Below the pieces are notes generated by a model. That model saw only the letters and a program-made list of their open reading frames with translations. It ran no database searches and had not been told where the DNA came from. Both the position numbers and the translations under genes were made by a program. From Bradyrhizobium sp. 195 (GTDB lineage Bacteria; Pseudomonadota; Alphaproteobacteria; Rhizobiales; Xanthobacteraceae): DNA of 64,000 nucleotides. The stretch is from contig NZ_CP082161.1 of the NCBI RefSeq assembly GCF_023101665.1, forward strand, positions 8,104,501 to 8,168,500, in the 5' to 3' direction. Positions 44,861 to 54,325 of the stretch are shown here, piece after piece (position 1 is the stretch's first letter; every line of letters starts with the position of its first letter).

Positions 44861-45925
44861 CTAAATCTCCACCACCTGCCCCGGCTTCATCGCCACGAAC
44901 CGCTCCTGCGGAAGTTTCGCCGCATCCAGCGCCTCGACCAGCGCCTTCGCCGGCGCGTCGATCGCCTCGTCCGTCAGCTGGAACGTGCCGTGATGATGCC
45001 CGAGCGCGGCCTCGGCGCCGCAATCAGCCAACGCCTTTACCGCATCCTCCGGATTCATGTGCTGGTCGCGCATGAACCAGCGCGGCTCGTAGGCGCCGAT
45101 GGGGAGGATCGCCAGGCGCAGGGGGCCGTGCTTCTCGGCGACGCGACGAAAATGCGTGCCGTCGCCATAGCCGGAATCGCAGACGACGTAGATCTTCCCC
45201 GCAGGCGTCTCCAGCACAAAGCTCGCCCACAGCGCCTTGTTGCGATCGAACATGCCGCGCGCCGTCCAGTGCCGCGTCGGCACCAGATGCACGGCGATGC
45301 CACCACCGAGCTCGACGCGGTCGTGCCAGTCGAAGGCTTCCACCTTGATCGTGGAATCCCAGCTGCGCATCGTCACGTCGTTGCCGAGCGGGGTGACCAC
45401 GCGCGGACCAAAGTTCTTCGCGAGGCGCGACAAGGTCGCGATGTCGAGATGGTCGTAATGGCCGTGCGAGACCAGCACGACATCGATCTTCGGCAACTTC
45501 TCGAAGGCGATGCCGGGATCGTTGTGCCGCTTCGGCCCGGCCCAGGCGACCGGCGAGACCCGCTCCGACCAGACGGGATCGACCAGAATGTTGAGGCCGC
45601 CGGTCTGGATCAGCCAGCTGGCGTGGCCGACGAAGGAGAGCCGCACGTTGTCGCCGTCGACACACGCCGGCGGGGTATCGGCGTGGGGGCTGGGGGCCCA
45701 GTCGGGCCAAGTGGCGCGCTGTCCCCGGCCGCCTAATTGCCAACGTAGCACCTCGCCGAGCGATCTCGGCGGCGCCCCGTCGGGATCGAAGAAGGTCAAG
45801 CCGTCGAAATGGTCGGAGACCGGGCCGTCGTAGGTTTTCATTCGGGACATCCAGAGGGAGGGCACGCCGACCAGCGCGCCGGCCCCGGCGAGCAGTCCGA
45901 ACAAGTGGCGGCGGGTGATCGGCAC
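44861..45925 (-). CDS. MBL-fold metallohydrolase (NAPE-PLD/UlaG-like), probably exported
   Basis: This 354-residue protein has TRRHLFGLLAGAGALVG at the N-terminus, resembling a twin-arginine signal or membrane anchor. The metallo-beta-lactamase core has LSFVGHASWLIQTGGLNILVD near residue 96, the metal motif VLVSHGHYDHLD near residue 150 (HxHxDH) and HWTARG further on. A CDSGYGDGTHF segment lies near residue 250, and GHHHGTFQL near residue 320. The pattern matches the NAPE-PLD-like/YjfR group. The natural substrate is unknown. Confidence 0.9.
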   Translation of the reverse strand: MPITRRHLFGLLAGAGALVGVPSLWMSRMKTYDGPVSDHFDGLTFFDPDGAPPRSLGEVLRWQLGGRGQRATWPDWAPSPHADTPPACVDGDNVRLSFVGHASWLIQTGGLNILVDPVWSERVSPVAWAGPKRHNDPGIAFEKLPKIDVVLVSHGHYDHLDIATLSRLAKNFGPRVVTPLGNDVTMRSWDSTIKVEAFDWHDRVELGGGIAVHLVPTRHWTARGMFDRNKALWASFVLETPAGKIYVVCDSGYGDGTHFRRVAEKHGPLRLAILPIGAYEPRWFMRDQHMNPEDAVKALADCGAEAALGHHHGTFQLTDEAIDAPAKALVEALDAAKLPQERFVAMKPGQVVEI

Positions 45926-46063
45926 GGCGGGTTTCAGCGATGGTAACGGAGGCGGGTCATCACCTCTATATGGGTGGACCCCAGAGAAAAGGAACCGGCC
46001 GCAAAAAGCCCGCCGGTTTCAGGGCTTTGACCTGGCAAAGGCACCCCGACGCCCCAACTTTCC

Positions 46064-46092
46064 TTGACTTTTGGGCGGGAGCGGCGTTTAAC
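46064..46092 (+). promoter_or_regulatory. Candidate sigma-70-type promoter upstream of ffh
   Basis: TTGACT (46064-46069) and TTTAAC (46087-46092) are separated by 17 bases, close to the alphaproteobacterial housekeeping consensus. Transcripts from here would run through a palindromic repeat before reaching ffh. Inference only. Confidence 0.35.
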
Positions 46093-46220
46093 CCCGCCAC
46101 TTTCTCGGAAAGACTTTCTTTTCGACCCGCCGACTGGCCCTGGAGGCCAGAGGTCAACGCCCGACAGCGCTGTGCGCCCTCGGGCGTAAAGGTGTTTGGA
46201 AGATTGCTTATCAAGGAAGT

Positions 46221-46327
46221 GGTCATCGCCCGACTTGATCGGGCGATCCAGTATCCCAGAGGCGGCTCGGCTGGAACCGAGGCGCCGCGGCGTACTGGAT
46301 GCCCCGGTCAAGCCGGGGCATGACAGT
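46221..46327. repeat. Intergenic palindromic repeat, type B
   Basis: GGTCATCGCCCGACTTGATCGGGCGATCCAGTATCCC... and ...TACTGGATGCCCCGGTCAAGCCGGGGCATGACAG, almost identical in its arms to 36794-36899. It lies 45 bases ahead of ffh. Confidence 0.87.
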
Positions 46328-46371
46328 GTGAACGCGGCAACCCTGCGCGAGCAGGACAAGGGACAATTGCA

Positions 46372-47919
46372 TTGTTCGACAATCTGTCGGAACGGCTTGG
46401 TGGCATTCTCGATCGTCTGACGGGGCGCGGTGCGCTGACCGAAAAGGACGTCGATGCCGCGATGCGCGAGGTACGCCGCGCGCTGCTGGAGGCCGACGTC
46501 GCGCTGGAAGTGGTGCGCAGCTTCACCGAGCGCGTCCGCGAGCAGGCGATCGGCGCCACCGTCGTCAAGTCGGTGACCCCCGGGCAGATGGTGGTCAAGA
46601 TCGTCCATGACGAGCTGATCAACACGCTCGGCGCCGAAAGCCAGACCATCGACGTCAATTCCGTGCCGCCGGTGCCGATCATGATGGTCGGCCTGCAAGG
46701 CTCCGGTAAGACCACGACCACCGCGAAACTCGCCCGCCGCCTGGTCCAGCGCGACAAGCGCAAGGTGCTGATGGCCTCGCTCGACGTCTACCGTCCGGCG
46801 GCGATGGAGCAGCTGGCCGTGCTCGGCCGCGATCTCGATATTCCGACCTTGCCGATCGTCGCGGGTCAGCAGCCGCCGCAGATTGCGAAGCGCGCGCTGG
46901 AAGCCGGCAAGCTCGGCGGCTACGACATCGTGCTGCTCGACACCGCCGGCCGCACCACGCTCGACGAAGAGATGATGGCGGAGGCCGCCGCAATCAAAGC
47001 TGCCGCCAATCCGCACGAAGTGCTGCTGGTCGCGGACTCACTCACCGGCCAGGACGCGGTGAACCTCGCGCGCGCGTTCGATCAGCGCGTCGGCCTCACC
47101 GGTATCGTTCTCACACGTGTGGACGGCGATGGCCGCGGCGGCGCCGCGCTGTCGATGCGCGCGGTCACTGGCAAGCCGATCAAGCTGATCGGCACCGGCG
47201 AAAAGACCGATGCGCTGGAAGATTTCCATCCCGACCGTATCGCCGGCCGCATTCTCGGCATGGGCGACGTGGTCTCGCTGGTCGAACGTGCCGCCGCCAA
47301 CATCGACGCCGAAAAGGCCGCGCGCACTGCCGAGCGCATGCGCAAGGGTCAGTTCGACCTCAACGACATGCGCGAGCAGCTGTCGCAGATGGCCAATATG
47401 GGCGGCATCAGCGGGCTGATGGGCATGATGCCCGGCATCTCCAAGATGAAGAACCAGATCGCGGCGGCCGGCATCGACGACAAGATCTTGAAGCGCCAGG
47501 TCGCGATCATCGATTCCATGACGCGCGACGAGCGCCGTCATCCCGACCTGCTCAAGGCCAGCCGCAAGAAGCGTATCGCCGCAGGCTCCGGCCAGAGCGT
47601 CGAGCAGGTCAACAAGCTGCTGAAGATGCACCGGAACATGGCCGACGTCATGAAGGCGATGGGCTCGGGCAAGCGCGGCCCGCTCGCCGGCATCGCGCAG
47701 GCGATGGGCTTTGGCGGCGGCATGAAGCCACCTTCGCCGGAAGAGATGAAGGCGATGCAGGAGAAGATGCAGGCCGGCGGTGGACAAGGTCTGCCCAGCC
47801 TGCCGAAGGATCTGCCGCCTGGTCTTCGCTCGGGTCTACCAAATTTGCCGGGGCTTACGGGCCTCAGCGGCAAGCCGACCCTTCCGGGGCTCGGCGGTTT
47901 TCCCGGCAAGAAGAAATGA
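46372..47919 (+). CDS. ffh: Signal recognition particle protein Ffh
   Basis: This 515-residue SRP54 homologue binds signal sequences and SRP RNA. The N domain begins MFDNLSERLGGILDRLTGRG. The GTPase has a P-loop GLQGSGKTTTTAKLARRL near residue 106, LLDTAGRTTLDEEMMAEA near residue 190 and TRVDGDGRGGAALSMRAV near residue 248. The M domain has the methionine-rich finger loop (GLMGMMPGISKMKNQ) and the RNA-binding RRHPDLLKASRKKRIAAGSG near residue 387. A Gly/Pro/Leu-rich tail of about 60 residues is added at the C-terminus. The start is a TTG with AGGGACA upstream. It leads rpsP, rimM, trmD and rplS. Confidence 0.96.
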   Translation: MFDNLSERLGGILDRLTGRGALTEKDVDAAMREVRRALLEADVALEVVRSFTERVREQAIGATVVKSVTPGQMVVKIVHDELINTLGAESQTIDVNSVPPVPIMMVGLQGSGKTTTTAKLARRLVQRDKRKVLMASLDVYRPAAMEQLAVLGRDLDIPTLPIVAGQQPPQIAKRALEAGKLGGYDIVLLDTAGRTTLDEEMMAEAAAIKAAANPHEVLLVADSLTGQDAVNLARAFDQRVGLTGIVLTRVDGDGRGGAALSMRAVTGKPIKLIGTGEKTDALEDFHPDRIAGRILGMGDVVSLVERAAANIDAEKAARTAERMRKGQFDLNDMREQLSQMANMGGISGLMGMMPGISKMKNQIAAAGIDDKILKRQVAIIDSMTRDERRHPDLLKASRKKRIAAGSGQSVEQVNKLLKMHRNMADVMKAMGSGKRGPLAGIAQAMGFGGGMKPPSPEEMKAMQEKMQAGGGQGLPSLPKDLPPGLRSGLPNLPGLTGLSGKPTLPGLGGFPGKKK

Positions 47920-48003
47920 GGAATTCGTCGCGGGGGATCGCAAGCGTCCCGCGCACGCGGAATACCAATCAACCGAACGAACTGTACTTTGAAGGAGAAC
48001 TAG

Positions 48004-48336
48004 ATGTCCGTCGTTATCCGCCTCGCCCGCGCAGGCACCAAGAAGCGTCCCGTCTACCACGTCGTCGTCGCCGACTCGCGCTTTCCGCGCGATGGCCGCT
48101 TCATCGAGCGTCTCGGCCATTTCAACCCGCTGCTGCCGAAGGACAACGAGACCCGCCTGAAGCTCGACATGGAGAAGGTGAAGGCCTGGCTCGCCAAGGG
48201 CGCGCAGCCGTCGGACCGCGTGGCCCGTTTCCTCGACGCCGCTGGCGTCAAGAAGCGCGAAGCCCGCAACAACCCCGAGAAGGCCGTGCCGCGCAAGGAG
48301 CGCAAGGCGCAGGCCGAAGCCGCCGCGAAGGGCTAA
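48004..48336 (+). CDS. rpsP: 30S ribosomal protein S16
   Basis: This 110-residue ribosomal protein has the family start [21 protein letters not shown] and [20 protein letters not shown]. An AAGGAGA site lies nine bases before the ATG. The basic C-terminal extension ([17 protein letters not shown]) is common in alphaproteobacteria. Second gene of the ffh operon, ending 9 bases before rimM. Confidence 0.98.
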   Translation: MSVVIRLARAGTKKRPVYHVVVADSRFPRDGRFIERLGHFNPLLPKDNETRLKLDMEKVKAWLAKGAQPSDRVARFLDAAGVKKREARNNPEKAVPRKERKAQAEAAAKG

Positions 48337-48345
48337 GGCTAGATC

Positions 48346-48903
48346 ATGTCGGCGCTGGTCTGCGTCGCGCGGATCGGCGCCGCGCATGGGGTGCGCGGTG
48401 CGGTCAAACTGTGGACCTTCACCGAAGATCCCTTTGCCGTCAGGCGCTACGGTCCGCTTCTCGCCAAGGACGGCAAGCGCCAGTTTGAGGTCGCAACGGC
48501 GCGCGAGGCCAAAGATCATCTGGTCGCGACGTTCAAGGGCGTCACGACCCGCGATGAGGCCGAGCGCCTCAACGGCATCGAGCTCTATGTCGCGCGCGAT
48601 AAGCTGCCTGCGACAGATGAGGATGAATATTACCACACCGATTTGATCGGGCTCGCCGCCGTCACCACCGATGGCGATGCGCTCGGCCGCGTGCTCGCGA
48701 TCCACAATTTCGGCGCCAGCGATATCATCGAGATCGCTCCGCCCAAGGGTTCGACGCTGCTGTTGCCGTTCACGAACGCGGTGGTGCCGGAGGTCGATCT
48801 CAAAGGCGGTCGCGTGGTGATCGCGCTGCCGCAGGAAGTCGAGGGGGAGGATCGAGGCGAAGCTCTCTCCCCGAGTCGTCCCCGCGAACGCGGGGACCCG
48901 TAA
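48346..48903 (+). CDS. rimM: Ribosome maturation factor RimM
   Basis: This 185-residue 30S maturation factor binds S19. The N-terminal RimM barrel has [20 protein letters not shown], and the PRC-barrel half has [20 protein letters not shown] near residue 100, followed by [21 protein letters not shown]. The last roughly 17 residues ([14 protein letters not shown] and preceding) are not conserved sequence but translation of a palindromic repeat that begins at about 48875. The repeat supplies the stop codon. It is coupled to rpsP and trmD in the usual order. Confidence 0.95.
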   Translation: MSALVCVARIGAAHGVRGAVKLWTFTEDPFAVRRYGPLLAKDGKRQFEVATAREAKDHLVATFKGVTTRDEAERLNGIELYVARDKLPATDEDEYYHTDLIGLAAVTTDGDALGRVLAIHNFGASDIIEIAPPKGSTLLLPFTNAVVPEVDLKGGRVVIALPQEVEGEDRGEALSPSRPRERGDP

Positions 48904-49006
48904 CCACAGGCCGAAATTTTTCGCTAAGCTGTTTGCTCCAGCCATCGCAAAACTGGCTGTGGTGGTTATGGGTCCCGGGCTCGCGCTTCGCGCGCCCCGG
49001 GACGAC
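48875..49006. repeat. Palindromic repeat, type G, overlapping the rimM 3' end
   Basis: GTCGTCCCCGCGAACGCGGGGACCCGTAACCACAG and, inverted, TGTGGTGGTTATGGGTCCCGGGCTC...CCCCGGGACGAC. The left 29 bases are coding for rimM. Confidence 0.8.
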
Positions 49007-49021
49007 AACAACTGAGATCGA

Positions 49022-49777
49022 ATGACCAATCCCTCACCCTGGCGCGCGACGGTGCTGACGCTGTTTCCGGAGATGTTTCCGGGACCGCTCGGCGTGAGCC
49101 TCGCCGGCCGGGCGCTCGCCTCGGGCCTCTGGGAGATCGAGGCGCGGGACATCCGGGCTTCCGCCACCGACCGCCACCGCAGCGTTGACGACACCCCGGC
49201 CGGCGGCGGCCCGGGCATGGTGCTGCGGGCGGATGTTTTGGCGGCTGCCATCGACGCCGCTGAGATCGGCCCGGACCGGCCAAAACTCCTGATGAGCCCG
49301 AGGGGTCGGCCATTGACCCAGGCCCGTGTTGTGGAACTGGCCCAGAGCGCCGGCCCCCTGATCGTCTGCGGGCGCTTCGAGGGGATCGACCAGCGGGTCA
49401 TCGACGGGCGGGGCCTGGAGGAGGTTTCGATCGGCGATTACGTGCTGTCCGGGGGCGAAATCGCGGCTTTGGCGCTGATCGATGCCTGCGTCCGGCTGCT
49501 GCCGGGCGTGATGGGCAAGGAGGCCTCGGGAACCGACGAAAGCTTTTCGGACGGCCTGCTCGAATACTCCCAATACACCCGCCCGCAGCTGTTCGAGGGG
49601 GCACCGATCCCGGAGATCCTGACCTCCGGCGACCACGCCAAGGTTGCTGGCTGGCGGCGGGCGCAATCGGAGGCCCTGACGGCGGCCCGGCGGCCCGATT
49701 TATGGGCCAAGATCCCACCCAAGCCGGCGAATCGGGCTGGCCGCCAAAAAACGCCAAAAAACAAGACAGACGGGTGA
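49022..49777 (+). CDS. trmD: tRNA (guanine-N1)-methyltransferase
   Basis: This 251-residue SPOUT methyltransferase makes m1G37. The N-terminal [41 protein letters not shown] near residue 58 and the trefoil-knot segment [21 protein letters not shown] near residue 138 are diagnostic. [15 protein letters not shown] near residue 178 is also diagnostic. It lies between rimM and rplS, a linkage conserved across most bacteria. Confidence 0.97.
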   Translation: MTNPSPWRATVLTLFPEMFPGPLGVSLAGRALASGLWEIEARDIRASATDRHRSVDDTPAGGGPGMVLRADVLAAAIDAAEIGPDRPKLLMSPRGRPLTQARVVELAQSAGPLIVCGRFEGIDQRVIDGRGLEEVSIGDYVLSGGEIAALALIDACVRLLPGVMGKEASGTDESFSDGLLEYSQYTRPQLFEGAPIPEILTSGDHAKVAGWRRAQSEALTAARRPDLWAKIPPKPANRAGRQKTPKNKTDG

Positions 49778-49887
49778 CAAACGCTCCGGCTTGCCTTATA
49801 GGAGCGGCCAAATCCGCAATGGCTGGATAGACGAATTTTGCGCAGCCCCCCGTTTCCAGGGCTGGGCGCGCCGATGGAGATTTACCC

Positions 49888-50268
49888 ATGAACCTGATCA
49901 AGCAGCTCGAGCAAGAGCAATTCGACAAGCTGTCCGCCGGCAAGGACATTCCGGAATTCGGTCCCGGCGACACCGTGATCGTCAACGTGAAGGTCGTCGA
50001 AGGCGACCGCACCCGCGTGCAGGCCTATGAAGGCGTCTGCATCGGCCGTTCCGGCGGTGGCCTCAACGAGAGCTTCACTGTTCGCAAGATCTCCTACGGC
50101 GAGGGCGTGGAGCGCGTGTTCCCGGTGATGTCGCCGATGATCGACTCGATCAAGGTGGTGCGCCGCGGCAAGGTGCGTCGCGCCAAGCTCTATTACCTCC
50201 GCAACCTTCGCGGCAAGTCGGCCCGCATCGTCGAGAAGCAGGACCGCTCGGCTGCCGTCGGCGAGTAA
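49888..50268 (+). CDS. rplS: 50S ribosomal protein L19
   Basis: This 126-residue ribosomal protein has [22 protein letters not shown] near residue 24 (20 residues from PGDT), [20 protein letters not shown] and a C-terminal [18 protein letters not shown]. The 110-base gap from trmD contains a hairpin-forming stretch with CAGCCCCCCG and CAGGGCTGGG that might be an L19-type leader; I did not verify an autoregulatory fold. An intrinsic terminator follows, ending the ffh operon. Confidence 0.98.
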   Translation: MNLIKQLEQEQFDKLSAGKDIPEFGPGDTVIVNVKVVEGDRTRVQAYEGVCIGRSGGGLNESFTVRKISYGEGVERVFPVMSPMIDSIKVVRRGKVRRAKLYYLRNLRGKSARIVEKQDRSAAVGE

Positions 50269-50292
50269 GCTTCGCCACCAGGCAAGGTTTCG

Positions 50293-50323
50293 AAAGCGCG
50301 GGGCTCGGCTCCGCGCTTTTTTG
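50293..50323 (+). terminator. Intrinsic terminator of the ffh-rplS operon
   Basis: AAAGCGCGG (50293-50301) pairs with CCGCGCTTT (50311-50319) and is followed by TTTTG. It lies 25 bases after the rplS stop. Confidence 0.92.
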
Positions 50324-50337
50324 TTTTTGCCCCCGCC

Positions 50338-50423
50338 GTCATTGCGAGGAGCGAAGCGACGAAGCAATCCAGACTATATCCGCGGACGCATTTCTGGATT
50401 GCTTCGCTGCGCTCGCAATGACG
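50338..50423. repeat. Intergenic palindromic repeat, type A
   Basis: GTCATTGCGAGGAGCGAAGCGACGAAGCAATCCAG... and ...CTGGATTGCTTCGCTGCGCTCGCAATGAC. It is immediately upstream of the leuC leader region. Confidence 0.87.
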
Positions 50424-50455
50424 AGCCGAAACTCTCGCGCTTTTACCGCTGCGTG

Positions 50456-50461
50456 CTATAT
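50456..50461 (+). promoter_or_regulatory. Candidate -10 element of the leuC leader transcript
   Basis: CTATAT followed by AGC, an AT-rich island in GC-rich sequence, lies 11 bases before the ATG of the small leader ORF. No good -35 is seen at the expected distance, so this is weak. Confidence 0.3.
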
Positions 50462-50471
50462 AGCTTCTAGA

Positions 50472-50600
50472 ATGTTTCCAGATCCGACCAGCCTCGTCCC
50501 CGTCAAGCGCGTCGTCATCGACGATCGCTTGCGGCTGCCTGGCCGGTTCTTCGGACGCTTCGCGACCTCGGCAACGTCAGAGCTTATTCGCGCAGCCTGA
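50472..50600 (+). CDS. Possible 42-residue leader ORF upstream of leuC
   Basis: This short frame ([18 protein letters not shown]..., rich in Arg, Val and Phe) ends at a TGA located in the loop of a hairpin (50590-50610). It begins a few bases after a possible -10 box, so it could be near-leaderless. It holds four Leu codons, too few for a classical leucine attenuator, and I cannot identify the peptide. The frame could also be a longer one reaching back to 50418 through a repeat. Coding is uncertain; the layout is what raises interest. Confidence 0.35.
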   Translation: MFPDPTSLVPVKRVVIDDRLRLPGRFFGRFATSATSELIRAA

Positions 50601-50619
50601 AAGGCTGCGCTGACGATTT
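50590..50619 (+). promoter_or_regulatory. Leader hairpin before leuC (possible attenuator)
   Basis: A perfect eight-base stem GCGCAGCC (50590-50597) and GGCTGCGC (50603-50610) with loop TGAAA is followed after six bases by TTTT. The stop codon of the leader ORF is in the loop, so ribosome position would decide whether the hairpin forms. Confidence 0.4.
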
Positions 50620-50677
50620 TGTTGCCCGTGCGCTGCCTGCGCACACCCGCTTCACACATTCTTCGGAGCTGACGCTC

Positions 50678-52084
<1,407 letters not shown>

Positions 52085-52177
52085 ACCGCTTCCTGCAATT
52101 GTAGCGATCGCGGCAAACCGCCGTTAATCGATCGCCTGACACTCTCGTCCTCGCGAGGTTTCGCGAGGACACGCCTC

Positions 52178-52387
52178 ATGGCCAACAAGCCTGAATATGT
52201 CGATCTGATCGGCGAAGCGACGCGCCAGCACCGGCGGCGCGCCGCGCCGCTGCGCGTCGTCGCCAAGCCCGAGATCGAGGAGACCTCAAAGCTCAGCCGC
52301 TGGCCGCCGGCGATATTCAAGCAGTGGAAGATCGAGAACCTGACGCGGTGGAAAGCTTCGTCGTGGAAGCTGAAGGATTGGCTTTAG
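52178..52387 (+). CDS. Small basic hypothetical protein
   Basis: This 69-residue protein (MANKPEYVDLIGEATRQHRR...) is rich in Arg, Lys and Trp toward the C-terminus (WPPAIFKQWKIENLTRWK). There is no signal peptide or membrane segment. I do not recognise it. It lies between leuC and a type H repeat with only a weak ribosome site (GAGGA), so it is plausible but not certain. Confidence 0.5.
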   Translation: MANKPEYVDLIGEATRQHRRRAAPLRVVAKPEIEETSKLSRWPPAIFKQWKIENLTRWKASSWKLKDWL

Positions 52388-52398
52388 GCCGCGTACAC

Positions 52399-52522
52399 CG
52401 TCATGGCCGGCATAGCCGTCCGTAGGACGGCGTCGCTTCCGCTCGCCTATGTCCCCGGCCATCCACGTTTTTAGGCGCAGACAGAAAGATCGTGGATGCC
52501 CGGGACAAGCCCGGGCATGACG
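52399..52522. repeat. Intergenic palindromic repeat, type H
   Basis: CGTCATGGCCGGCATAGCC... with an internal CCGTCCGTAGGACGG hairpin and a distal CCCGGGACAAGCCCGGGCATGACG hairpin. Confidence 0.7.
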
Positions 52523-52534
52523 ACACAACTCACA

Positions 52535-53095
52535 TCACCAATAGCGATACGGATAGTGCCAGCGATGCCAGCGGCAGATGCGGCGCGGGCCGTAATAGGT
52601 CCAGATGATCCGGCAGCGGCGCGGATAGTGGTAGTAGGGATAGTAGCCGCCGTAATAATAGCGCCGGTGGAAGTGACGATAGCCGTAGTGCGGGCGATAG
52701 ATCCCGTAACGACGAAACCCGCCATAGCGGTGAAATCCACCATAGCGATAGCCGCCACCGTGGAAGGCCGGCCCTGCGCGGAAGCCGCCGATATGGCCGC
52801 CGTGAAATCCACCGCCGCGGAAACCGCCGATATGGCCTCCGCCACCATGGAAGCCGCCACCGCGGAAGCCTCCGCCGCCGTGAAAATGTCCGCCCCCGCC
52901 ATGTCCGCCGCCGCCGTGGCGAACCTGCGTGACGAGGTCGTCGGCCGCAGCCTTCGTCGCGGGTGACGTCGCCGGATTGATCAGGGTCAGCGCTTCAGCA
53001 CGACGCGCAGTGCCGGCCGACAGCATCAGCGTCGTGGCGGCCGCAATCCCGAGCAGGCGCATCGGGCTTGCCGTGAGACCCAAACTCCTCAGCAT
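52535..53095 (-). CDS. Secreted Gly/His/Tyr-rich protein
   Basis: This 186-residue protein starts MLRSLGLTASPMRLLGIAAA with a signal peptide ending around TARRAEA, then a short acidic-neutral segment. A Gly/His-rich region (HGGGGHGGGGHFHGGGGF from about residue 60) and an aromatic, Arg-rich C-terminus (YYYGGYYPYYHYPRRC, WHRWHYPYRYW) follow. Related low-complexity secreted proteins are common in Bradyrhizobium. Their role is unknown; metal or surface binding is conceivable from composition only. ATG at 53095 has GGGAGGAG ahead, deciding the start over a longer frame. Confidence 0.8.
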   Translation of the reverse strand: MLRSLGLTASPMRLLGIAAATTLMLSAGTARRAEALTLINPATSPATKAAADDLVTQVRHGGGGHGGGGHFHGGGGFRGGGFHGGGGHIGGFRGGGFHGGHIGGFRAGPAFHGGGYRYGGFHRYGGFRRYGIYRPHYGYRHFHRRYYYGGYYPYYHYPRRCRIIWTYYGPRRICRWHRWHYPYRYW

Positions 53096-53272
53096 GGACT
53101 CCTCCCTGAATCTGGACAGCGGAATTGCGATGCTCGTCGCGGCCCGCATCATCCCTGTTCAATTGCAGTCGCTCCCGGGATTAAATTGCGGACAGCGATG
53201 TGAACGCACCATGAATGAACGAAGCTGGGCCCCGCGCTGCGGCGCCGTGCCGCGACGGAAGGAATTTTGAAA

Positions 53273-53572
53273 ATGACTGTTTACGCGATTGCACAATTGA
53301 AGATGACGGACCGCGCGGCCTATGACCGCTATCAGGCGCGGTTCTTCGATGTGTTCAGGAAGTACAATGGTCGGCTGCTCGCCGCCGATGAGCGCCCGCG
53401 CGTGCTCGAAGGGGCGTGGCCGCAGGACAAGCTCGTCATGATGTCGTTTCCCGACGAAGCTGCCTTCCTCGCCTTCTCGAACTCACCCGACTACGAGGAG
53501 ATTTCGCGCGATCGCAAGGCCGGCGCGCAGGCGACCGTGCTGCTGGTCAAGGGATTTGAGCCTGCCGGCTAG
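53273..53572 (+). CDS. DUF1330 domain-containing protein
   Basis: This 99-residue protein is a small alpha-beta barrel of the DUF1330 (dimeric ferredoxin-like) family. It shows YAIAQLKMTDRAAYDRYQAR, GRLLAADERPRVLEGAWPQD and SFPDEAAFLAFSNSPDYEEI. The role is unknown. ATG at 53273 has AAGGAA ten bases upstream; a TTG-initiated form would add two residues. It is convergent with the next small gene, stops 4 bases apart. Confidence 0.9.
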   Translation: MTVYAIAQLKMTDRAAYDRYQARFFDVFRKYNGRLLAADERPRVLEGAWPQDKLVMMSFPDEAAFLAFSNSPDYEEISRDRKAGAQATVLLVKGFEPAG

Positions 53573-53576
53573 CGCG

Positions 53577-53837
53577 TCACCAGAACGGCCCGTAGCCGAA
53601 CACGAAGGGTGCGGGCACGCGGTAGGGATAGGGACGGTAGTGCACGGGCCGCGCGTAATAGCGGGGATCACGGCGCACGAGGGGCCGTGCAATGTGTTGG
53701 TTTCGCGCGGGTCGCCGCACATCGAAAACCGCGATCCCTGCGGAGGCCTCTGGCACCGTCACCCTTGGCGCCGCGAAGGCGCGCGGCAGGCCGGCGGCAA
53801 GCGCGACGGCGACGACCACTGCAACCCATCTCGTCAC
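53577..53837 (-). CDS. Small secreted Pro/Tyr/Arg-rich protein
   Basis: This 86-residue protein with a hydrophobic start (VTRWVAVVVAVALAAGLPRAFA) reads as a signal peptide. It is followed by a short body and a Pro/Tyr/Arg-rich tail (YYARPVHYRPYPYRVPAPFV) ending GYGPFW. I propose a GTG start at 53837 (53840 is possible) because the longer frame overlaps the next gene. I do not recognise the family; it resembles other small exported aromatic-rich proteins near here. Confidence 0.5.
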   Translation of the reverse strand: MTRWVAVVVAVALAAGLPRAFAAPRVTVPEASAGIAVFDVRRPARNQHIARPLVRRDPRYYARPVHYRPYPYRVPAPFVFGYGPFW

Positions 53838-53893
53838 CACGAACCCCGCGAGGCGACTACGCTGTTTGGTTGGCGGGGCATCAAGCCGGTCTC

Positions 53894-54202
53894 TCAGCCG
53901 CGGCGCCAGTAGCAGCTCACACGCGGCACGATCACCGTGCCGCTCGGCCGGAATTCCTGCACATAGGTGGCGTTGCACACGCGGACTGCATCGGGACCGG
54001 GATTGTAGCGCGGATAGACGCCGTCCGGGCTGTAGTAGGGCGTGACGCGCAGCCGCGCCGGAGGCCGCTTGCGCGGCGGCGGGGCATCAGGTGAGGCCTG
54101 GGCGAGGCGGATCTCGGGGCCCGCAGTCTGGGCCTCCGCGCCAACGCAAAATGGCGAAAACAACCCCATGCACAGTAGCGTCAGCGCTGTTTTCGCTCGC
54201 AT
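53894..54202 (-). CDS. Small secreted protein, unknown function
   Basis: This 102-residue protein has a signal peptide (MRAKTALTLLCMGLFSPFCVGAEAQ), then a Pro/Arg-rich stretch (PPPRKRPPARLRVTPYY). The C-terminal segment has two Cys (VRVCNATYVQEFRPSGTVIV and VSCYWRRG) that could form a disulfide. ATG at 54202 follows GGCGGAAAA and is preferred to a much longer frame with no support. It resembles Bradyrhizobium secreted proteins annotated only as hypothetical. Confidence 0.65.
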   Translation of the reverse strand: MRAKTALTLLCMGLFSPFCVGAEAQTAGPEIRLAQASPDAPPPRKRPPARLRVTPYYSPDGVYPRYNPGPDAVRVCNATYVQEFRPSGTVIVPRVSCYWRRG

Positions 54203-54325
54203 TTTTCCGCCCACGTGAAACGTCCCATTTAAGACCCCACGCTCCCCGTTTTGGAAGCGCCCGTCAACCTCGCCGCGTTTATAAAGCCGGATGCATCGCC
54301 GCGGAACCCGCGCTAAGAGGGTGGC

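Larger units (their letters stand above)
45926..46371. other. Gap between the MBL gene and ffh
   Basis: No gene is supported; a rightward reading frame across it has no signal. It holds the leftward MBL promoter region, a candidate ffh promoter (46064-46092) and a type B repeat (46221-46327). Confidence 0.5.

Noticed and set aside
45940..46323. A 127-residue plus-strand frame before ffh
   Set aside because: It includes the repeat at 46221 and the candidate promoter, with no signal peptide or recognisable family.
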